From contig MARA01000023.1 in NCBI GenBank assembly GCA_001792895.1, forward strand, positions 186,001-250,000: DNA of 64,000 bases. The letters run 5' to 3'. The notes under the pieces were generated by a model. It made no database searches and was not told the origin of the DNA. It saw nothing but the letters and a program-made list of their open reading frames with translations. This DNA is from Lentinus brumalis. Its lineage: Eukaryota; Basidiomycota; Agaricomycetes; Polyporales; Polyporaceae. Positions 32,540 through 44,213 of this stretch are shown piece by piece. A program made the translations under genes and the position numbers. Position 1 is the first letter of the stretch. Each line of letters begins with the position of its first letter.

Positions 32540-35031
32540 CTAGCAGAGAGACCTGTTGCAGAGCCTGTCAGGAATTCGAGAAAGTCGAGGGCGGCGCCGA
32601 AAATTCGTCGAGTCAGACAGCCTTTCCGAGACCGAGTCAGAGAGTATCCGGGCGGCAGCGAGAGACGGAGAAGCCAAGTCGGCCGAGCAAGCCTCCGTCG
32701 CAGAGCCTGGTGTCGTCGTCCTTGTCCTTGCACGGGTTGTTCCGGACGCGGCAGGAAAGATAGAGTTGCTCACTTGCGTTTCGGCGGGCCGGCGATCTTT
32801 CGGTAGCAGTTTTCTGACGGAGGTAAGGAGTACAACCGCACTCTATCACGAGAACTCGTGTGAGGCATGGACGAGCAAGTAAGAGTCAAAGCCAAACCCA
32901 CCATCAGCGAGGACGAAGTCAGGGCGACAAGCACACGGAGCACGTTGACAATTGCGCTCAAGACTTGGAAAAGGGGCTGACCGGGATGAACTGTAGAAAG
33001 GATGAGTTCCGATGTATTCTCGGTGATAAATGCGCGAGTGACTTCGCAGGAATTGAAGTGCGGCTTCCTGGAACCACACCCGGAGCGTGGAGGCCCAGTC
33101 TTGATGGTAGACACCTCTGAGCGAGTGCTTCACTTCGGAGATAGTCCCATTCAGTTCTTGCATGCCGACGTGAGCGTTAACCACCAGTGTAGACAGTACT
33201 GAGGAGACGTCCTCCGCAGCCTTCACGCTCTCGAGTTGCTTCTCTTGGATCGTGTGGGAGTTTCGTAGATGCACCTCCATATCAGCGCCGGCCTGTCGCA
33301 CGTCGGCGACGAGTGTAGTCGTCATCTGAAAACAGGAACGCCATCGGCGAGACCGATATCACTGCAGGTAGGTACCCACATCCTGAAACTCTCCGAACGT
33401 CCGCTCAAAGAGCATGAGACTACTGCCTGCTTGATCCTGTGGAACGGTTCGAAAGTTATAACACCAAAGAAGCCACATTGAGGCGCACCGCTTGAGCTCC
33501 GATTATATCAAGCTGCCGCATGAGCGACGAGAAGGCAGTGTCGAGATGTTGAACGAGAACTCGTTCTACAGCGGGTGCGACATTGAACGTAGCCGTGGTA
33601 AGCTGGGCGCAATCGTTCAGCTCAATATAGCATGTCAAGCTATGCGTGCGTACCTGATTCAGTGCCTTGGAGATGGCCGCATCTATCTAGTCGGCCATAT
33701 GGGAGCTGCACAGCACTACATGTCTGCCTTGTACTTACCTCGGAGAGCTTCTCAGCTTGTCGGCTTGCTTCGCGTTCGTGAAACTCGAGTGTGGCCGCAT
33801 TGTATGCGCCAGTCATCTGGGAGCGGCAATGTCAGCAGGCATGCCAGTCCACCGTGAATTGCAAGTCATGCCTCGCTCAGAGCCACACTCAATCTCTCCG
33901 TCGCTGTCGACGAAGCAACGTCAACGGCCGCTGCAGAGGCATGCAGCCTGTCTACGATGGCACGCATATTCTGCTGGCGCGTTAATTGCTGCAGTGGATC
34001 GCAAACCGGATCGCTCACGCTCAAGACCGCATTCGACTCGTCCCAAGATGCTTGCATGCGCTTCTCCCGATCGGACATCCACCGTAACATGGCGATAGTC
34101 TCGACCGTGGCATTTCTGTGCACTTCCCTAGCAGTGTCTGCTGCAGTCAGCCGTGTCTGGGTCATGGATACACATGACCGAAAAAACAAACCTATGTCGT
34201 TCCATCGATGGAACGCGAAGCATAGCTGTGCTGTGAACCGTGTTAGTTGAACGGGCGAAGGAGGAGCCTTTGACCACTCACAAATTTCTCGGAGATAGCC
34301 CGAGTAACTAGACCAATACTGCGCGCTACGGGATAGGGCACTGCAGCCGACCTCAACTCCACGTCCTACCATGCGACAGTGTTCACTTACGAGACACATT
34401 TGCCGGGTGAGGCATCGCGCTGGTCCGCAATTCCTGCCTGGAAATGTGCACATTCCAATGGCGGTGAGTGATCCTCGGCAGTGGCAATTTCGCACAAGGT
34501 CATCGAGAGAGCAGCTGATTATATGCGCGGTGTCAGTAGGAAATTTATCGTGTGCCTCCGTGGCAAGCCGCAAGAAACCTCTGGGGTGCATATATGCGGC
34601 TTACTGGAGGCTGGGTGCCCAGATATGCAATTGAATCCTGCGGATTGAGTGAATCACCTTTCACCCTCTCCGACTCGTTCGTCTCGAGCTCGCCGCATCG
34701 TGTCTGTACCACGCCCACGGCTCGGCGAAAACAGTCGGGTTTATTCGCATACGCATTCAGCGAAGCTTTAGTGCCATTGGTGAGATGTCGACATGGTCCA
34801 GACGTGAGATGACCACTCACTCGACGCTTCCATTATCGCCGCGATTTCCGCCGGAGTAGGTCCATCTTCGAACGCCGTGTGAGCGCGCAATGCGTGCATA
34901 TGCATGGAAGTGTCCGCACCACTATCCTTCGTAGACTCCATTGAACTGCTCCTGTGCGCAGTGGGCGCATATGGCCACGACAATGCTTGAGCAACAGGTA
35001 GACATGTCAGCAACAATGAGAGAGGAAGCAT
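32540..35031 (-). CDS. KAR5: Nuclear fusion (karyogamy) protein, KAR5/THT1 family
   Basis: Thirteen exons reconstruct to 1779 nt, 592 residues: 35031-34821, 34765-34658, 34514-34391, 34340-34282, 34230-34192, 34137-33887, 33816-33739, then shorter exons to 32540. The start gives a signal peptide, MLPLSLLLTCLPVAQALSW. Family wording then appears in order: YANKPDCFRRAVGVVQTRC, LSMTLCEIATAEDHSPPLEC, ALSRSAQYWSSYSGYLREI, QLCFAFHRWNDI, DTAREVHRNATVETIAML. A coiled-coil half follows, then a C-terminal hydrophobic segment LFQVLSAIVNVLRVLVALTS and a short basic, Ser-rich tail. Kar5/Tht1 proteins sit in the ER/nuclear envelope and fuse nuclei after mating, which in a basidiomycete would act in the basidium. 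The exon at 34137 has a tandem acceptor (cagcag), giving two isoforms that differ by one Ala. Head-to-head with a GST gene. Confidence 0.88.
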
Positions 35032-35336
35032 GGCGATCCCAGGCGACCCGGGGAGTATTCCTTCTGTCGCGCGGTGGTGGGAGAAGGCAAGTTGTGGATT
35101 CACAAGCGCTCAAGTACGCATCTGATATTGCCCGCGGGCCGCGGGGAAGGTGGACAGCGACTCTACGTTGCGCATGCCTCCCATAGTGCCTGCTGCGGGA
35201 TTACTTGACAGTCCCCGACGACATCTCACTGCGGAGGGTCGGGAGGGAGGGAAGGCCGTGGGAAGAGGTACCGAGGATATGTACGTGTCCAGGCTCAGTG
35301 ACAGCCACTTGCAGGTTGTCTCCAACCACCACCATC
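35032..35336. promoter_or_regulatory. Short divergent intergenic region, KAR5 / GST
   Basis: 305 bases separate the two start codons, so the genes share a bidirectional promoter. A run of cac repeats precedes the GST start. No binding site can be named with confidence. Confidence 0.6.
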
Positions 35337-36481
35337 ATGTCCGCAGACGTTGCTGCCACGCCGGGCAATGAGCCGAAGCTCATCGTCCACCACCTGAACA
35401 ACTCCCGGTCGCAACGCATACTATGGCTTCTCGTACGGCGTTACCGGGACATCTCTCCATGCACAGGCGCTGATATACAGGTTCATCACCTTCTGCGTCT
35501 CCTGATGCACTTCTAGGAAGAACTCGAGCTCCCCTACGAGATCAAGAAATATCAGCGCACAGCAGAGATGCTCGCGCCGCCCGAACTGACGGCGGTCAAC
35601 CCGTTGGGAAGTGCACCGGTCATAACTGATGGTGCCCTCAACTTGGCAGAGAGCGGCGCCATTGTCGGTACGTTGTCCAATAATCATGCCGACTTGCGAG
35701 GGAAGGAGCGGGGTCACAGTGTTCCGGTGTGGTCGTCCGACAGCATAGTCGAAGCGCCGGACTTGAAGCCAGGTCGTCTAATCCCTTCCATTACAGAATA
35801 CATACTTCAGAAGTACGGGAAAGGTCGGGCGCAGCCTCCCGAGTCCGGGATTATCGACAATCTCTATTGTATGCTCCCATCACCAGCCGGTTTTCATATG
35901 ACCCTAACGTGCAGATAGACACTCACTATGCCGAGGCGTCGCTCATGCCCGTGCTTGTGAACAAGCTGGTCTTCCGGATCGTTCCAGAGCGGGCGCCGTT
36001 CCTCTTGCGTCCCCTGCTTAGAGGCGTCTTTAGCATGCTCACCACTAGGATGGTCGACCCCCGTCTGAAATTACATGCCACAATGGTGAGCCCGTATTCG
36101 TTTAGCGTTGAAGAGTACTTTTGACAGAAGTATATGACTGCAGATCGAGGAGCACCTCTCCAGGACCGACGGCTGGTTTGCAGGAGGTCCGGAGCCTACC
36201 TCGGCCGACTACATGATGATTTTCGCTCTCGAAGCCTGGGGTTCTGAGAAAGATAACGTCCTTGGACCGAAGACTAAGGAATACGTTGCGCGTGTGCACG
36301 CAAGGTGAGACCTTCCCGCCATGCGCTCTCCCTTGAGTTACAACTGAGCATCCCGCCCTGACAGGCCGGCTTACCAGCGGGTAGGTCCCACACGACCATC
36401 CCTGTGCATGTCCGATAACCCCTCTTCTGTCAGGCGCTCGAGAAGGGAGGAGAGTACGCATACGCGAAGGCTTCCCTGTAG
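35337..36481 (+). CDS. Glutathione S-transferase
   Basis: Seven exons from ATG at 35337. The thioredoxin-like N-domain reads LIVHHLNNSRSQRILWLLEE, LELPYEIKKYQR, ELTAVNPLGSAPVITDGALN and LAESGAIVEYIL, giving the N-P-x-G-x-x-P loop and the S/E-S-x-A-I glutathione-binding turn. The helical C-domain follows: THYAEASLMPVLVNKLVF, IEEHLSRTDGWFAGGPEP, TSADYMMIFALEAW (the N-capping box S/T-x-x-D), ending EYAYAKASL. This is a cytosolic fungal GST conjugating glutathione to electrophiles. The putative catalytic Ser is in NNSRSQR. The tiny exon GCCGGCTTACCAGCGG near the 3' end is phase-consistent. Similar white-rot GSTs act in detoxification of plant extractives, which is inference here. Confidence 0.9.
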
Positions 36482-37242
36482 GAAGGGCACTGTGCATTGT
36501 CGGTCTCCGATCTTTCCGACTCTTCCACACCGGAGGCTGACCGAGGGGCATCATACTTACCTATGTACTCCATACGTCGTAGTACGCCCTGATGATCTCT
36601 GTCAAAGCTGTTCGCATTTGTTGATCGTCGTCTCTGACTCTCTGGCACAAGATGCCTAAGGGCACATGGCGCCTTCGATGCAAGGCATTGTCGTTGGAAG
36701 CAGGAAGCTGTCCTTGCACGGTTGTCGAACGTGGAGACACGCGCGGCCGTCGAGTATCCGTAGCTGCAAAACGTTTTGCCTCGTGGTACCGTAGTCGTAG
36801 CAGCTCCGAGCATTCGAAGCTCGGGGAAGTCATGGCTACAAGAATGGTATATTATTGGTGACGTGTCAGAGACACATAAGGTACATTGCTACAACAGGAA
36901 CGATGCGTGCGGTGTCTAAGCTGGACAGTCCTAGAGATACAGTGGAGAGATGGACAAGAGCTGGAAGTGCACCTGCACTGGTATGGTTACGGCTACACGG
37001 TGGGGATGAGCGAGACAGATGACCGGATCCAATGGTATGCGTCCAATCAATACAATAACGAAGAACCAAGCAAAGGGGAACGAAGAAGCAGGAATAATTA
37101 TGGTAGGAGAAAGCGAAAAGATCAAGCAAGAAGATGCGAACGAACAAAGTGCAAAAAAGGGAAGTCAATGAGTGAAAACTCACTATAGCGTATGTCGTGA
37201 GATGAGATTGGATAGTGTGTACTTTTGGAGGTTGTCGAACCT
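36482..37242. other. Convergent 3' flanks
   Basis: Between GST (+) and the coiled-coil protein gene (-). An A-rich plus-strand stretch at about 37050-37180 belongs to the latter's 3' flank. No gene was seen. Confidence 0.55.
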
Positions 37243-38461
37243 TCACGGGGGGCCGCGGCGCCGCGAGGACTGGCTGCCAGCTGCGAGTTTCTGCTCCCAT
37301 TTCGCTGCGCCCTCGCCCTCGACCCAGTTCCCAGTGACGGGATCCCGCTCAAAGTCGCCATCGCGGTAGTGATAGCGCTGCTGGAGCAGCTTGAGGAGCG
37401 GGTTCCTGAGCGCGGGGTCCATGCGCACGCTCTCGCCAGGGAGGTAACTCCCCACGCCGTGCCGCGCGAGACTCTCCTCGAAGAGCGCTTCGTCGTATGT
37501 GCACCCGCAATTGAGATAGCCGGGAGGGGCCATGCGGGGAGGGAACGCCCTCCGCTCACGCCGAGAGTCGTGCCACGCGCAAAGTGCATTGCCAGCTCGG
37601 TTCAATGAGCAATACAGCTTTGTACGCGCCTCAGTGCGTGCGCGCCACTCCTGGTCGAACGTCGGTGGGGGCGCCGGGGTCGGGAGGGGAGAGGGAAGGC
37701 CGCCGGTGTAGACACCGCGGGAGAGCTCCAACTCCAGCTCACGGATCCGCCGCCGCGAGGACTCCGCAACGATCTCCAGCTCACGATTGCGCTGCTGGAG
37801 TCTCCGGAGTTCGTCCTCTTTGTCCTGTGGCGAGTGACTGTGGCGCGGCGCGGGAGTGCCAGACGGCGAGATGACCATCGCCGAGGATGCGGCGCGGCTC
37901 TGCTGGTACGCGAGCTGGTCGGCGTAGCCGGGTGAGGCAGGAGATGTCTCCGGGGACCCAAACATCATGTTGTATTGCGAGTAACCGAAAGCCCCCGACG
38001 GGCTCGCCGACGTGATTGGCGTGAGATAACTCATGCTGGACTCTTCGGAGACGGGCATGTAGCCGGCAGTGGACATGGTGCTGGAGGTCGGAGACGGCGT
38101 CCAGGAGGCAAGCCCGGAGGGAGGGGTGACGGAGGTGCGGGGCTGAACGGTGATGCGGGCGTCATCCATGGCACCCGCGAGGCTAGACGTAGAGCTGGAA
38201 TGTGCGCGCATCCCGGTACGCGACTGCATACGTCGCTGCGCGTCGCCCTGAGAAAACAGCAGAGGTCGCGGATTAGCGTACATGGCACAAGGGACATCCT
38301 GCAAGAACGCGTACCTGAGAGTAGTCCGCGTACGCGAATGAGGTGGATTGGGAGTCCGCGCTTGCGGTCCGCCGGCTTGCCGTCATCGGTGCGTTGCCGG
38401 AGAATTGGCCGTGCTCGGTTTTAACGCCGGTGGGCCACGTTCCGTAGGGAGGTTGCGACAT
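37243..38461 (-). CDS. Protein of unknown function with coiled coil and conserved C-terminal block
   Basis: Two exons, 38461-38315 and 38247-37243, code for 383 residues starting MSQPPYGTWPTGVKTEHGQF. Residues about 50-200 are Ser/Pro/Thr-rich. A coiled coil follows (KEDELRRLQQRNRELEIVAE, SRRRIRELELEL). The last 150 residues are compact, with TKLYCSLNRAGNALCAWHDS, AFPPRMAPPGYLNCGCTYDE and LLKLLQQRYHYRDGDFERDP. The cluster Cys-x(n)-Cys-His and CGC may bind a metal, but no known finger pattern fits. I recall this block only as an unnamed fungal family. Nuclear or regulatory roles are possible but unsupported. Confidence 0.75.
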
Positions 38462-41074
38462 TTTGGATAGTGTGTACTGGCTTCTAGGGGAGTAGTACGA
38501 GAATATTGCGTTTGAATGAGCGGGAGGCTCGTGTTATTAAGGAAGGATGGGGCAGGCGAGGCGCGCTGCACTGCAAGGACAGGCAAGAGTCGAGATCGAC
38601 AGAGGGAAGGAGGGAAGCCAGCAGGCGACAGAAGACTGGTAGCCAACTTGAAGGTACTCGACCTCTGGCTGGAGGCGGAGTAGCGGTGAGAGGCGGTATA
38701 TAACGTGAAACGCGAGGGCCGTGGCTGTGTGCAGCTCTCGAGGGCGCGGTCACAGTGCTCACGCTCGGGTTGTGGTCCCGCCAAATTCCGGCATCGATAT
38801 TGTTGGGAGAGATGATCAGACATCGCGAGGGACGGCGATCTTGCTGAACGCAGACGCACGTATGAGAGAGACAGCAGCGAAGCTGGAGAATGCCGGATGG
38901 TAGACTTAGCCGACGTGGACCGCCTCCGTCCATACTTGGAGGAAGGACCACAGTGGAACCTGCGTTGTAACGATCTCAATCAGAAGGCGGCTACACGTGT
39001 AGCATGATAGTAAATTGATCGTACATACGGTGGCATGTCATTGGGGTCCAACGTGCATCTCAGTTCTCATGGTAAGCATGGGCACCGCCAGGTTCGACCA
39101 CCCCATTCTGGCATTGCTGCGTAACCGCCTCGACGACAACTTAGCATCGGGCGGTGGGCCGCCATAAAGGCAGCGCGATGAGCAGCATAGCGTTGCCAAC
39201 TTGATGATCTATCACGTGTTCCGGCCTGTAAGAGAGCTGCATCTCGACAAGCTGTTCCATGGCGGTGCGTTGCAAATGTGGAGCGCGCCCTGCGGTCTGA
39301 ACGTCAACAGAGGGTCTAGCCTACGGGTGCCTTGCGTTCGTTGACGTTCATGTTAGCACGCCCATGGGTAGACACAAACGGCACAAGGTACATACCCACA
39401 TCCCCGCCCACGGAGGAGAACCGGATCCGCTGACGCTCATATCACAAACATCAGCATCCACAGCGTTCTGTCCCCGCGCTCTCCGGCACGACGAAATGCG
39501 CAAGCGCGAACAAGTGCGATTTGTCAGTCTGCCGGGCACATCGATGCCCCCTGACATCGCCCGTCGATGGGCAAGGCGACCACAGGGACTCATATGACAA
39601 AAGACACTGTGCTTAATGCAACACCTTCTCTGGACTCATTATGATGTTTGATCCGGGTGTTGATCATTGCGTCATGCCATGCCTCGGACAAGGACAAGCG
39701 ACCGGGGATAGCGGCTGAGTAACAGGCGCATAGGAATCAGTATGTCACGAATGTATCAAGTCGAGGCGGAGGGCGTACATGTCCGTGTCTTGAAGAAGAC
39801 AAGTAGCATGGATACATGCGTCGTGGTGGTCGCTCATTCCGACGCGCCGTGACGCAGCACGAAAGTCAAGTCACTTCGGGGAAAGAAGTATGATCGTTGA
39901 CCGCGCCGTCGTACGACCAGATGGAAACCCGCACGCTCAGGACAGTCCGACATGCTCTCCGAAGGCCTCCACCTGGGGACGTTGAGCTCACATACATCTA
40001 TGCATTTGGAGATGCAAGCAGCTAGCAGTCGAGTAGTCGGCTGGCGACAGACTCGGCTTTCAAGCAATGCATCAATGATGTCGATGGGATCGACAGGTCG
40101 AGTGACGACGCAATCATTTCTTATCCCATACCGGGGAGTGCGCTCCTCGGGTGAGAGCAGGGTTGTCATTCCTACGGTGGAGAAGCATCAGTCCTTTATG
40201 ATCATATATACAGCACGCAGACCCTCGATAGGAGTCAGGACATATGTTCCAAGAGCTCAACGCACCGTACCAAGGGAGGGGCAGATCAAAAGGTACTTAT
40301 GCCACGACGGACATGATTACCCGCACTGACCCGACAAGTGCAGTCCGTCACCAACATGCACAGCTGATTCACAAGAACATCATGAACAAAGTTGAGGTCA
40401 GGAATGACAGAAGAAGTCGCGAAGGCAGCTTCTGATGGAGACAATAGATGGATCCGACGTCTGGTGTGGACCGTGTGGTAGGTGAACACAGACGGTGCCA
40501 ATCACGGAGGTCTGCAATACACGTACGTCCGTCCTGTCAGCGTCTGTGGACTCCAACGTGTCCCGATCGACATGCATTGATAGGACGCTGGGGAGTATTC
40601 CGCAGGCATCCCAGGAATACTGGACCGGCTCGTGAGAATTGACACGCCGGTATGTCAGTCAGGCTCGCAACCGAAGCGGCGCAGAGACTGCGGTGTAATA
40701 TACGACCATCCACTTGTCGTCCACTACTCGAATGACGGGCCAGACTGACATGGGCTGACCTTCATAGGCGTATGAACTCGGAGGCGGTGGCGTCTGAAAC
40801 CTTGTCAATGGACTTGAGGTGCCATAGAAGCCTTTATTGCCATGTTCGGGCCAAGGACGCCTTACGTGCGTGGTGATCCACGTCTGCAGTTTCGCAGCAC
40901 TGTGGGATAGCAGTTGATAGTCCGTCGACGAAGAGGGTTCACGCACGGCGGCCGCAGACAGTGGCTATGAGCTTGACGAAGGGTTCCACGCCGCATGGTC
41001 CTGGCCCACGATGGACAGAGACCGATCTCTGGTGAAATGTGGGGACAGGCACTCACGGCATCCTGCCTCGGTAT
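38462..41074. other. Gene-poor 2.6 kb region
   Basis: The first 500 bases are the promoter of the coiled-coil protein gene. The rest has many short frames. The best are minus-strand: 40659-40946 (contains PMSVWPVIRVVDDKWMVVYY) and 39834-40169 (contains NDCVVTRPVDPIDIIDALLE). These could be exons of one undetected gene, but I could not splice them together. No TE ends or direct repeats were recognised. Confidence 0.4.
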
Positions 41075-41494
41075 TCAATGCTCGTAGACATCCACGTCCT
41101 CATACTTCAGGACGTCTCGCCATGGCTTTCCCCTTGGAAGAACGGAGCTGCAGAAGTGCAGATAGTATGAGCGACTGTAGTGCAACGCGAGCCTCGCACC
41201 AGACCAACCTTGACTCTGAGGGAATGTCACGCACGGCGCCCGTCTCGAGGTCGACATCGATGAACCTCGTCATCTCGACTGCAGGCCGGTTGGGGCAGCT
41301 TGCACGTGTAGGGTCAGCACCTCGTTGGGGACACGCGGGTGGGAATGGATGCACATTCTGAATATCCTAGGAACGGGTAAACAGCGCACTGTCGGACGTC
41401 CATCGGCCTCCTGCTCCAAGGTGCACTTGTACTGAAGGACCTCCGCAAGACGACACTTCTCGCGAGCGGGACTGCTGGTCGACGGGGCGGACAT
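41075..41494 (-). CDS. SOM1: SOM1-like mitochondrial protein
   Basis: Three exons: 41494-41355, 41298-41209, 41132-41075; 288 nt, 95 residues. The Som1 pattern is visible: KCRLAEVLQYKCTLE, TVRCLPVPRIFRICPNRPAV, then a C-terminal GKPWRDVLKYED found in basidiomycete members. The four cysteines in CRLAEVLQYKC, VRC and RIC fit a small intermembrane-space protein. In yeast Som1 is a subunit of the mitochondrial inner-membrane peptidase (Imp1/Imp2). The gene is easily missed because no exon exceeds 140 bases. It is divergent from the SAH1 homologue, 228 bases between start codons. Confidence 0.82.
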
Positions 41495-41722
41495 CGAGTC
41501 GTACGACGGCGGCGAGGAGAGCTGTGAGCCGAGGAGTGGTGGCCGCCGACAGTACTGAGTCAGAGTAAGTACGATTTTGATTAGATCGTTCCCACGTGCT
41601 TATCGCGTGGACTAACTCGTTCGATTCAATAAAATCGCTGCCGACGGTTTTGGATCTGCACCCTCTTCTCTTCCTCCCCCCATCCTCCCCCTTGTCTCAC
41701 CCCCGTCTAGTCTCTGAGCACG
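41495..41722. promoter_or_regulatory. Compact divergent promoter, SOM1 / SAH1
   Basis: 228 bases between two ATGs. A C/T-rich tract (ctcttctcttcctccccccat at about 41665-41690) directly precedes the SAH1 start, as in leaders of highly expressed fungal genes. Confidence 0.65.
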
Positions 41723-43455
41723 ATGGCTTTCAAGGTTGCTGGTAAGCATCGTGCCCCGGTCGCAAACAGTTTCCAGACGCTCACAGCACCCAGATATCTC
41801 TTTTGCCGCGTTCGGTCGCAAGGAGATCGAAATCGCCGAGGTAGGCACGGATGGGACTTCGGAGAGATCATCTGTTGACGAGCAACTCTGCTTCGTAGCA
41901 TGAGATGCCTGGACTCATGTACATGAGGCAGAAGGTGCGATATTTCCTGCGATCCAAACTCAGTGCGATGCTGATCCGTCCGAATTTTCAGTACGGCGCC
42001 CAGCAGCCCTTGAAGGGTGCTCGCATCGCGGGGTGTCTGCACATGTGAGTTAGTCTCGCGAAATTCATCCACAGGACCACGCTGAGGCTCGGTCGACAGG
42101 ACCATCCAGACCGCGGTGCTCATTGAGACTCTGACGGCGCTCGGTGCTGAGGTTACCTGGTCGTCTTGCGTGAGTTATGTCGACAATAATGGACCGGGTA
42201 TGGGGCTAACTGTAGTCCCCGCAGAACATCTTCTCGACTCAGGACCACGCTGCTGCCGCGTGAGTGCCATCATCTTCTTCCGGTGTAACACCTGACTCAA
42301 AGACTATACTCCAGCATCGCAGCCACGGGCGTTCCTGTCTTCGCCTGGAAGGGCGAGACTGAGGAGGAGTACCAGTGGTGCATTGAGCAGACCTTGACTG
42401 CTTTCCCTGGCAACAAGCCCCTCAACATGATCCTCGATGACGGTGGCGATCTCACGACTCTCGTTCACGAGAAGTACCCGCAGTACCTCGCCGACATCCG
42501 CGGCTTGTCCGAGGAGACCACGACCGGTGTCCACCATCTGTACAAGATGTTCCGTGACGGCAAGCTGAAGGTCCCCGCCATCAACGTCAACGACTCTGTC
42601 ACGAAGTCGAAGTTCGACAACTACTACGGCTGCCGCGAGTCCCTGGTCGATGGCATCAAGCGTGCTACCGATGTCATGCTTGCTGGCAAGGTTGCTGTTG
42701 TCGCTGGCTTCGGTGACGTCGGCAAGGGCGTAAGTCCTTGGCAATACGTGGCTAGCATCATGTTGCTGATAGACGTTTTAGTGCGCCGAGTCGCTCCGGT
42801 CCTACGGTGCTCGTGTCCTCGTCACCGAGATTGACCCCATCAACGCTCTCCAGGCCGCGATGGCTGGTTATGAGGTCACGACCATGGAGGAGGCTGCTCC
42901 CCGCGCCAACGTCTTCGTCACCACCACTGGTAACCGCGACATCATTACGGCGAAGCACTTCGAGGTTATGCCCGAGGATGCCATTGTCTCCAAGTACGTT
43001 CATAACCATCTGACTTGCCCCTCACGCTCATCTCATCATGTCCGTGTAGCATCGGTCACTTCGACGTTGAGATCGATGTCGCGTGGCTCAAGAAGAACGC
43101 GGTGCAGGCCGTCAACATCAAGCCCCAGGTCGATCGCTACACGTTGGCCAACGGCCGCCACATCATCCTCCTCGCGGAGGGTCGTCTCGTGAACCTTGGC
43201 TGTGCCACTGGCCACCCGTCCTTCGTCATGTCCTGCTCGTTCGCCAACCAGGTGCTCGCCCAGATCGCTCTCTGGACCAACCCCGGCAAGTTCGAGCTCG
43301 GCGTCCACATGCTCCCGAAGGAGCTCGACGAGGAGGTTGCCCGCGCGCACCTTGCCCAGCTCAACGTCAAGTTGACCACGCTCAGCCCCGAGCAGGCCGC
43401 GTACCTCGACATCCCCGCTAACGGCCCGTACAAGCCGTCGCACTACCGCTACTAG
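41723..43455 (+). CDS. SAH1: S-adenosyl-L-homocysteine hydrolase (adenosylhomocysteinase)
   Basis: A short first exon (MAFKVA plus one base) and several tiny 5' exons are followed by long ones. Segments in order: [122 protein letters not shown], the core [20 protein letters not shown], the NAD site [24 protein letters not shown] and the end [10 protein letters not shown]. These are near-invariant in the family, and the C-terminal Lys-Pro-x-His-Tyr-Arg-Tyr is intact. It hydrolyses SAH to adenosine and homocysteine and keeps methylation going. About 430 residues, usual for fungi. Strong codon bias indicates high expression. Confidence 0.97.
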
Positions 43456-44213
43456 ACGAAGTCGTCGCGGCGTAAGTTATCAACCCTGCTACGCAGACGA
43501 GCATCGGCCTCAACGCGCCTACTCGAAAAAGGACCATATATGGGATCCTCAACGGCCCTTACGCAAGTAGATGTTAGGTCAGAGGCTGGGGTGGCGGCGC
43601 TCTTGGGCTGGTGGGCTGACACGGGCTCTCCGAGCTGGAGGTGACGCCAGGGATACAGCGTCGTGTCGGCGCTGTGGAGGATGCTATCGTTTGTCGTTTG
43701 GGCCTCAACGCGCCCGTTTTAGTGTTATGTTCGGTACGACAATTGCACTGGTTTAGGAGTATAATGTTTGCGAGCGACCTTCACCATCACAGTATTCCAC
43801 CGAGATCGATCCCCGAAACACGTTGTAAGCATTTTGACCTTTCGTTCACGGTGTCCGTGCACATGCCAGTGCCCGGCGATGTCGCTTCGGTGTGCTATTT
43901 ACATCGGTGGATGCAGGGTCCTGTGTGGCGCGCTGCCTCCCGCGCGTGTCCACTGTCTCGCAGCATCGCCGCACGCCTCCGAAGCTAACGACATTGTGTA
44001 CGACAATATCTTCTGGCTTGCCGCGGGCACAGGCGCATATGCAGGAGGTGCATATTTGCATGAGCGGACTGTTCCTATCATGATAGCAGCGGCGATTTCC
44101 CCGATTTCCCCTGGCGCTCGCTGCGCTGGCCTTCGGCGATGCTGGCAGGGTCGGCGTCGTCGTTCACGCTCAGCGACTGCCAAGACCCGCCAAGAAGACG
44201 TGCAGAAGCAAGG
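43456..44213. other. Intergenic region
   Basis: 3' flank of SAH1 and promoter of the next gene. An in-frame upstream ATG for the latter occurs at 44139. No other gene was seen. Confidence 0.55.

Noticed and set aside
34391..34658. Frame containing LRLATEAHDKFPTD as a KAR5 exon
   Set aside because: The alternative acceptor taatcag gives LSMTLCEIATAEDHSPPLEC, which follows the Kar5/Tht1 pattern and fits both neighbouring phases. The first reading lies in the intron.
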